NCBI RefSeq assembly: GCF_000001735.4
Contig: NC_003070.9
Span: 6,572,001 to 6,636,000, forward strand
Source: Arabidopsis thaliana
Lineage: Eukaryota; Streptophyta; Magnoliopsida; Brassicales; Brassicaceae
Reading direction: 5' to 3'
Length of the DNA stretch: 64,000 nt
Both the position numbers and the translations under genes were made by a program. The first letter of the stretch is position 1. The number at the start of each line of letters is the position of its first letter. The notes beneath the pieces were generated by a model, which did no database searches, was not told where the DNA came from, and saw nothing but the letters and a program-made list of their open reading frames with translations. This document shows positions 56,395 to 64,000 of this stretch, in pieces.

Positions 56395-58316
56395 CTATCT
56401 GTTGAAAGAAGCTGCAGCAGAAGTGTCTTCATAGTGTACTTTCCAAGCATTTCCGCTGTCTGTTTCGCTGCAGGCTTGGTTTGTGGTTGGGATAGCTGCA
56501 AGATCTCCGTCTAAGCTCATTTGCTGAACTTCTACTGATGATAGTATCTTTATGTTCTGCACGCAGTTCACAAACTCTCTGTGGAAAAAACAAACAGACA
56601 AGAATTATCAGAATTGTTCAATCTTGACTGTTACAGATAGATTTTTCAGGTCTGGAACGTACTCCCAAGGATCATCACCAACTAGTAAAATATCGTTTTC
56701 GTGATCGGTGTAGACGAGTTTCCAATCAGAGGTTAGCGGATCTTCGAGCTGTCCTTCGATGCCAAACATTCTCGCTAAGTCATGCCTAAGTTCATCATAG
56801 CCGCTATAACGGGTAACATCTATTGATCTACCTACTGACCCTCGTTTTTGAACCTTCAATGATTTAACAACTTTCGGCATTTAGCATTCGAAAATTAAGA
56901 AGCAAAAGATTAGAGCTATGGAAAGGGAGAGAAAGATCTCTAACCTTTGTATATGTTCGCATTCGTTGAGTCTGATTGGGCCACAGTCCTCCACCATTCA
57001 TGATTCCTGAATCATTGATGCCGCCAACCTCATTTGAACATCCGGGCTTAAAGGGAATGCTGGGAATACCAAATGACTGAGAACTGATTGCAGCACTGGA
57101 CAGCTCCGTCTCAATGTCTCTTGGTGTGTTGCCATAGTTGGGAACCAAGTTTTGAAAGTCCTTTTGAGAATAGAGTGGATCAGAAGTTACGGCTTCGAGA
57201 TTACCAGGGAAAGCTAAGTTGTTTCTTGGATGATGAGATTGGCAGTCTCCATCAAAACCAAATGATGGTAGTGGGAAAGTTTGTTGCTGCTGTACAGGGC
57301 CAACAACATCAGGACAGTACGTCGTTCCCGCTGTGGATACATCGATTTGATCTGTTACCGCGCTTTTAAATCTGAAATGTTCACCAGCACTCTTCATATT
57401 CATCATGCCTTGACTGATCCGGCTCTCAGTTTTTGTATAAAGCTCTTGGACCGGATTGCTTGCGCGCTCAAAGACTGAATCAGATGCAGATACAGATGCA
57501 GCTTGTCCTTGCTGTTGATTTCTGCTCAGGAAATTTGTCGGTGAAACATTATCATGTCCCGTGTTATTGGCGGAAGGTGAGGTTGAACAAGAAGGAGCTT
57601 CTCCATCTGTGTGGCCAGAATGTGATCTTCCAGCGGCTACAAGATTTTTGTTACTCATCTGTCCTTGCTGCTGAGGACTCACCTGAATCTGTGGAGGCTG
57701 CATGAAAGTTGAAGCTGGGAAGCTGTTATTACCATGTGCCAAGGGCTGTTGATTTTGAGACGACAGAAGTTGTTGCAATTGATGGCTTTGTGTCTGCTGC
57801 AACGCTGATAATTGTGGCTGTAAGGATGAGCTTACTGGAGGAATCGACTGCTGCTGTTGCTGCTGCTGTAGCTTCTGCAGTAGCTGCAACTGAAGCTGTT
57901 GTGAAGGACTTGGTTTTGATGATTGTTGTTGCATTTGGAGTTGCTGAGGATTTTGGGACAGATTTTGTTGTAATGAATGGAGAGAGGACTGTTCTTGCTG
58001 GTTTCTTAATAACTGGCTACTGTTATGCATTTCCAGTTGCTGCTGAAACTGCATTTCTTGCGCAAACGATGTCATTTGAGACAAGCCTTTATTCCCCATA
58101 GAATTTATGTTCTGGTGTGTCATTTTAGCACCAGTAGGGAGCATTGACTGCTGCTGAAGCTGAGACTGAGAGAATCCAGTAGGTTGGTTTGGACTTTGAC
58201 AAGAGACTTGGTTAGCAACAGCAATCGTACCATTGTTATAAATCCCTTGTTGCTGCACCTGTTGCTGTGACATCTGTAGTTGTTGTTGTTGTTGCAGTTG
58301 TTGTTGTTGGTGTTGG

Positions 58317-58347
<31 letters not shown>

Positions 58348-60779
58348 GAGATTTCACCATGGCTGGTTGTGCTTGCATCTGTTGGCTGATATGGTTAACC
58401 GTGTTCGGTTTGTTGAATTGGGAATTTGCGGAAGAGAGGTTTGGGGATTGGAAGTTCAACAGCTTGGAAGGGTCGTTGGAAGCAAAATTGTTTGGTAGGT
58501 TAAAAGATGAGAGCGCGGACGGGAGCTGAGGAGTAGCAGAACCTGACAATGGATTGTTTTGCTGCATACTCATCCATTGAACTAGACTTAAACCAGGGAA
58601 CATCGAACTCTGTGCGTCCTTCATCCCAAAGTCTTCTCCCATCCAAGGCATTGCTCTTTTGAAAGCATTTTCCATGTCTAACTCATCATCTGCAACAAAC
58701 CACCAAGGTTAGTATCCGGAAACTCAGTCAAAGATCTATGGGAAAAAAATGAACGAAAGCAGTAAACTCACCTGGCATCCCGGGTTGCCTCGGGTACTTA
58801 GGTCTGAAAAATGGAGGAGGACATATGTAAAAAGGAGTTATGACGGGTTCGATTTCCCATATGGATACTCGGCTTGGCCTATCTCCAGCTGTTGATTCAT
58901 CCCATCCTACCTGTTTAAACCATGAACAAAAGATTCAGAAGAAATGACCATCATAAACAGTTTAGCATAACTCGGATATGTCATTACCTGAAGATTACGC
59001 CATTGTGAGCCTTTCCATCTTACAGGGTCAAGATCACTAATACCTGTGACTGTACCCATATATCTACGAACCCCACAATCCTCAGTCTCAAACATCATCC
59101 GGAATCTCATTCCTAGAGATACTTGAGCGTATAAGGCTTTGTTGTATTTGGCTAAAGGAACTACAAACTCTGAAGGACTTGCCCTTGGATTGAAGAAGAT
59201 GGTAAAAGGGCTACTATTGGCATTAGCATGAGCTGCAGCTGCAAGTATCCCAATGTGCATACTGTCGCTGGATATGACCGATGAGGAAAGAGTCGGAGTT
59301 TGTCTATTTGCACGTCTTATACCCAACATCAGCTGTGATTTCTCATCTCTGCAAACCCAAGTACCCTTATGAGAAGATGAAAGTCCAATTCTGCTTAATG
59401 TTTTGATCAAAGTATGACTCATACCTTACAAACAAAACTGAATCACCCGCAAATAGTCTCTTTGTGCTAACAAAAACGCTCCAACCTGTGGTAAGCAAGT
59501 GTCTTTTTGGTTGGCCTGAGATCAGATTACATCAAAGAAAACAAATCAGGTTGAAGTTTTCAATCTTTTAGACTAATAAAACAAACTTTAGATGATTCAA
59601 ACCTCGATAGATATGTCTGAAAGTCCATGTAGTATCATGTAAATCTTTAGCTACAATCTCTTGCGCAGGCGGTTGCATCGAGAAATCCTATTTTAAGCAC
59701 CCTTAGAACTTTTAGCAAAACAGATTCAAAAGTTTGAAGCAAAAGAAACTGAGAGTAGCTTTGATCAGAGAGACATACAAGAGGAGGGAATATTTTCTCA
59801 GCTGCACGACGCGGTACAGAGAATCCACCATGAGTGCTTGTGTCACTTGCAGTAAGAGTCTTGCAAAAAAACTCAGTAGGTTGTCTGTTTAGCTTCAAGC
59901 CCATATCAGAAGCTAGCAATGCTTCTCTATCATACTGTCACACATTTTGAGCAAAGATCAGCATTAAAGTCCTCAACTTTAAACCAAGATAGCACAAGAA
60001 GAATGATATAATTCAGACCTTATTCACAGGTTGAAGAGTCATTTGTGCATAGACTTCATCTGTTTCGGTATCAGCCTGATTCAGAATTTCACAAAAGTCC
60101 TGATTAGTTCATCTTCTTGTTGATTCACAAGTTGGAGTCAGAAGAGACTTACATGTAATGTAACACTGTGAAGCAAGCAAATCAGCTTAGAAGGAAGATT
60201 TGGGTAATTTGGTATAAAATCTGTTTGCTTCTGCATCGATGCTGCAACCTGAAAAAAGGTTTCATTGAACATATTACTTAGATTGCTACCAAAGGTTTCA
60301 AAATAGTTTGAAACGCAATGAACTTACTTGCTCGCTGTGTCCTTGAGGGAAGTAAACCACAAGACTTCCCACAGGAGGTAATGAAACTAAAGGCCCTGCA
60401 CAAGCGTGCCATAGTTGAGAATTGATTGGCTTCTTCTCTCCTGTTCATCATCATCACACACATATTCAAATCTGTTAAAAGTGATAGAATTTTTGCATAG
60501 TTTCATTTAAAGTCTGGAAATTTTATGAGCGGCATTTATGTTTCAACCACTTTATTAAATAAAGTGATAGAAGAACTCGATTTGTGACTTTGTGCTGACT
60601 CCAAAGTTGAAATTGAATAACAAAATTCATTTTTTCAATGAGAAAATCACAAACATGAAATGCAGAAACTCCTTGATGAAGAAATTGAATAGTATAAAAT
60701 CTGGAAAAGAAGAAGATAAATATAAAGCTTGTGTACCTTCGTTGGAACTTGGAAGAAATCCATTTGATGGAGCTTTCAT
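56395..60779 (-). CDS. ARF19: Auxin response factor ARF19
   Basis: ARF19 is a Q-rich activating auxin response factor that, with ARF7, drives lateral root formation and is repressed by Aux/IAA proteins. Twelve exons on the minus strand: 60737-60779, 60328-60440, 60153-60248, 60019-60075, 59779-59934, 59603-59687, 59425-59515, 58988-59348, 58772-58910, 56945-58689, 56663-56853, 56395-56578. They total 3261 nt, 1086 residues, exactly the known length. The start is [15 protein letters not shown]. The B3 domain has [20 protein letters not shown] and [19 protein letters not shown]. The auxin-response flanking domain is [20 protein letters not shown]. The 1745-nt exon encodes the Gln-rich activation region. 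The C-terminal PB1 domain has [11 protein letters not shown] and [10 protein letters not shown], and the protein ends SAAASFNR. All introns are GT-AG. The frame is intact. Confidence 0.97.
58317..58349 (-). repeat. CAA repeat coding for polyglutamine in ARF19
   Basis: A (TTG)n tract on the plus strand is (CAA)n in the ARF19 sense, coding ten consecutive Gln after MVKS. Several further Gln runs broken by His, Leu and Met follow ([20 protein letters not shown]). Pure CAA repeats are slippage-prone, so length variation among accessions is expected. Confidence 0.8.
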
Positions 60780-63700
60780 GGTTTATAGAAAGAACGAAAA
60801 AATTGGTTTGGTGCAGGGAAGAAACAGAGTTCTTCTTCTTCAGCAAAATTAACGAATCTGTATTTGCTCAAGAGAAGAGCACGAGAGAAACTAAATAGTA
60901 ATAATTTTGGAAACAAAAATCATTCTGCTGCTAAGGAAAAAGAAACAAAAGCTTTTTTCTTCTTTTTAGTTCATAAGAATATTTGAAGCTTCAAAGCAAA
61001 TTTTTAAGCTCTTAAAAAGCTTTGAAACTTTTCTTTTTTTTCTCGTGTTTCTGCAGATTCTCAAGTGTTTTTTCAAAAAAATAAAAACAATAATCGATAT
61101 TGAGATTTAAGCCGATTGGGATCGGATACATGCGGAAAGATGAAATCTTTTCTTATGCCTTCTGACGTGGCACCCCACTTGATGTCTTCTTCTTGTCGGT
61201 CCCACCTTTTTTATTTCTTTTTATTTTTATCTTTTCCGATTATAATTTACTGTTGTTGGAAAAACAGTCCATGGTTTTAAAATCTGTTAACTTTCCCTCG
61301 TTTTTATAACCATATTTTTAATTTTTTACTTTAGTAATACGGATTTTCTTATGAATGAGGTTATACCATAAACCCGGATATATTGAGAAAAACCTAAGGA
61401 TTAGGTTCGGCGGACCGAAAATTGCAAGCCAAATGGGGACTTAAATATTTTCTAATCCAAAGTTGTAAACTCTTGGTTACCAGAAAAGATGTCCCACTTT
61501 TTTTCTTTTATATACATATTTTCTGTTATAATATAGTAGTAGCTAATAAGTTTATTCATTTATATGGATTGGTCCAAATTGAGACATGTCCGTATAATGC
61601 GAGAAAAAAAAAAACACTACTAGTAATTTAATGACTTAATTATGATTAGAATAATATTCCTTTTGATACGCAATGGAGCACCCACTAGCCGCAAAAGGAG
61701 GAGAACTTCACATGTTTACAGAGCTACGGACATCATTATACTCCAATTAAAGCTAAGCCTTCATGTGTAATTATTAATTTTTCAGGCAATTATTTTATTC
61801 ATCTTCTTCTTTTTTTAATCAATAGTATAAAGTGTTCGTTTTTGTTTTAATTAATGTATAAAGTTCTTTACAATTAATCTGGACCGGAGTAGAGTTGTTC
61901 CTTACTTTCAGCTCTCTACGTATGCATATAAAATGTAGTTGTAGAGCCTTTTTCCTTTCAACGCCGATCTTTCTTATGAATTTTGCTTTCAATTAACATA
62001 TACTATAATAGTATTGTATTTCTGAATCTCAGTATACATGTATTTAGTGGGGGAGGTTTTGACCTAATTATTACCTTTTTGTTGATTTATATGTAATTAG
62101 GGATTTTCTATGTTTAGACAAACGGAAATAATTTGGAACATTTAAATATCTTTCGAGAACAACTCTGACTCTTTCCAAAGTAAATATTCTTCATTGATAT
62201 CATGTCAATACATTCATTGAAAACATGATGTTATTTAATTAATATGAATTATATATAAAAGATTCAAATATATAGTTTATGTTTTGATCAAAACAGAAGA
62301 GGGTTAATAAATTAAAACATTTCACATGTAAAAGAATTCAAGTGGTAATCTTTTGGTGAGAACATATGAGATGATCACACCTCCAAATGGACATTAAACA
62401 AAAACCATAAGAGCTCATTAATATATGTTCAACTTATCGCGGTTAAACAAGAAATACCGAAGATTAGCCATGAACTTAGCAGTTTAATATACATCTCTTT
62501 CTAGAGTAATTTATAATTTACCACATGTAAATTGATTAACCAGACAGCTACATGTTTATAAATGTTAAACAAGAGATGAGGTGAAGCGATCTCAAGAGCC
62601 TTACCTAGTGAGCAAAAGAAAAAGGAATGTAAAGTTTGATAAGTTAGGTTTAAACATATATTATAGAGGATCAAAATTTGAAAAGATATGGGACGACAAA
62701 GTAAATCTCAACAAGAATAAAAAGTTGGCATGCTTTAGTGTTTTTTATGCCTTTTTGGGTCAATATTTGCTGCGCGTGGAGAGTATATGTACGTACAACA
62801 ATTGATGTGTTTAGAAATCACTCCTCATCAAAACGAATTAACCATTCTAGTAGTAGTAACACTCAATCATTGTTGATATTTTTTTCACCTCCCACTATTG
62901 ACTTTTATATCTATATAAAATTAAATTATAATTGGATTTGATCCACGCATCCTGCAAAAGTTTCCTCAAATACATACGCATGCACCATATATAACAAAAA
63001 CTTGGGACTTTTGTGAATTCCTCAATTTCTACCACCATTACAGAAAGAGTCAATAAATATATCGTTTTTACTAAAATAACTAAAACACAAGAAAAATGTA
63101 TGTGCACGTGAGTGTGGGTGCAGCATGCACGTGAGGTGTGGCAGAGGATGTCGGGAGAGACAGGCTCTAGACTCCGACCGAGTCTTTCGGTTTAGCCAAA
63201 ATGGTTTTGCTTTTAAGTGAGTGTATGCCTCTATGTCTCTTCTCCTCATCGTAACCACACACACTCTCTCTCTCGTTTGTTCTACTATTTCCCAACCAAC
63301 AATATTTTTTATTTTTCTGTTAACTGGAATTTAGACTATCTTAAAATCTTGTTTTGCACACTAGTTTAATGTTTCAGTAGTACAAAAGTACATATGTTCT
63401 AATGACGTTATCAAACAAGGTATAAAACCATGAAATTCTGAACCAAAATCAATATGAAAAAGCTGTGTATTTTTGACATAGAAAACGTTTCTAGCGGCTA
63501 ATTATGATTGACATTATGGTGAAAGGAATTGATCTCTCAACCAATGTGGTAAATTTTTATACTATGAATCTTGACTATCATCTATTGGTTTAACATTGAT
63601 GGTTCTCTCAACATTCTTCTTTCTTAACTTTTAACAAAAAAAATCTTTTATACAGTGTTGTGTCAGATTAATAAACCATAAATTTCATCAAAAATTAATT

Positions 63701-63881
63701 GGTTCAATGAAAAAAAAGTTCCTAATTAACTTTGACATTTTTCATGTGGTAATTTAATTTTTGACTCGTTAATCGATATAGTTGTTGTTACACAACTTGT
63801 GGGGAGAAATTTCACTTTACCCTTGATTATTCACATTTTTCATTTCTATTTTGCATACTACAACCGAATTCATGATCTAGT

Positions 63882-63912
<31 letters not shown>

Positions 63913-64000
63913 GAAAAAAAACTGGTTAACGTTTACTGTGTTTACAACTTGGTTTTACATTTGTTTATTTGCTCAATCCAATAATTAACCCAGATACGGA
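60780..64000. other. 3.2-kb region upstream of ARF19 without a supported gene
   Basis: The first several hundred bases are the ARF19 leader and promoter. TGTCGG, the high-affinity ARF-binding core, occurs at about 61195, which would suit auxin feedback. The rest is AT-rich with short frames lacking domains (60592-60852, 61422-61631, 62581-62805, 63022-63264). An A27 homopolymer occupies 63886-63912. CACGTG-like text occurs near 63105-63135 (GTGCACGTGAG, GCACGTGAGG). No RNA gene or transposon end was recognised. Confidence 0.45.

Noticed and set aside
57088-58498. Several long plus-strand open frames opposite ARF19 (for example 57709-58101 and 58280-58498)
   Set aside because: They are shadows of the Gln-rich exon: CAA/CAG codons read backwards as TTG/CTG (Leu, Cys). 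No domain or promoter supports them.
63100-63270. Possible tRNA or small RNA in the GC-richer patch
   Set aside because: No cloverleaf, A-box/B-box pair or convincing miRNA-like hairpin could be drawn.
63886-63912. A27 homopolymer as a retroposon tail
   Set aside because: No coding or structured sequence precedes it and no flanking duplication was found; treated as a simple repeat.
1-64000. A new multi-gene system such as a biosynthetic cluster or defence island
   Set aside because: Neighbouring genes belong to unrelated pathways with separate promoters and strands. Hormone-signalling genes recur but are spaced widely and independently known.

Overview
The window is plant nuclear DNA: AT-rich intergenic sequence, GT-AG introns in nearly every gene, and a set of typical plant families. 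Gene content, order and protein lengths match Arabidopsis thaliana chromosome 1, roughly loci At1g19040 to At1g19220. This identification is from memory of the families and gene order, not from a search.

Left third (1-22,900). A LINE tail is followed by repeat-rich DNA. Then come a tandem-NAC-domain gene whose frame is interrupted at an (AG)7 tract, the cytokinin response regulator ARR7 (minus), a DUF626/UPF0725 gene (minus, one exon out of frame), a truncated F-box gene ending in a short inverted repeat, the GINS replication subunit PSF3, a degenerate TFIIF-alpha (RAP74)-like gene split by a Harbinger-type element, and the DUF26 receptor kinase CRK1/RKF2, which carries an apparent 1-nt deletion in its kinase exon. 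This third holds nearly all the broken genes and repeats.

Middle (22,900-46,900). The genes are MORC6/DMS11 (19 coding exons, one GC-AG intron), an inter-alpha-trypsin-inhibitor-heavy-chain-like VWA protein, LAZY3, LSM1B, a DUF985 cupin (minus), COQ9 (minus), LHCA6, an F-box/FBA gene (minus) and a membrane-anchored GH28 protein. All have intact reading frames with consistent splice phases.

Right third (46,900-64,000). A 3.4-kb gene-free stretch leads into JAZ1, followed by carboxylesterase CXE1, an FLZ zinc-finger gene (minus), ERF017 (minus) and ARF19 (minus, 12 coding exons, 1086 codons). About 3.2 kb without a supported gene closes the window.

The genes are independent plant loci, not an operon. 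Hormone signalling recurs: ARR7 (cytokinin), JAZ1 (jasmonate), ARF19 (auxin) and LAZY3 (gravitropism, upstream of auxin redistribution). I found no RNA gene, CRISPR array or obviously new multi-gene system. The most noteworthy items are the CRK1 frameshift, the NAC and DUF626 frame breaks, the TFIIF-alpha-like relic with its nested transposon, and several local tandem or inverted repeats. Exon limits were read by eye from splice consensus, phase and protein continuity.
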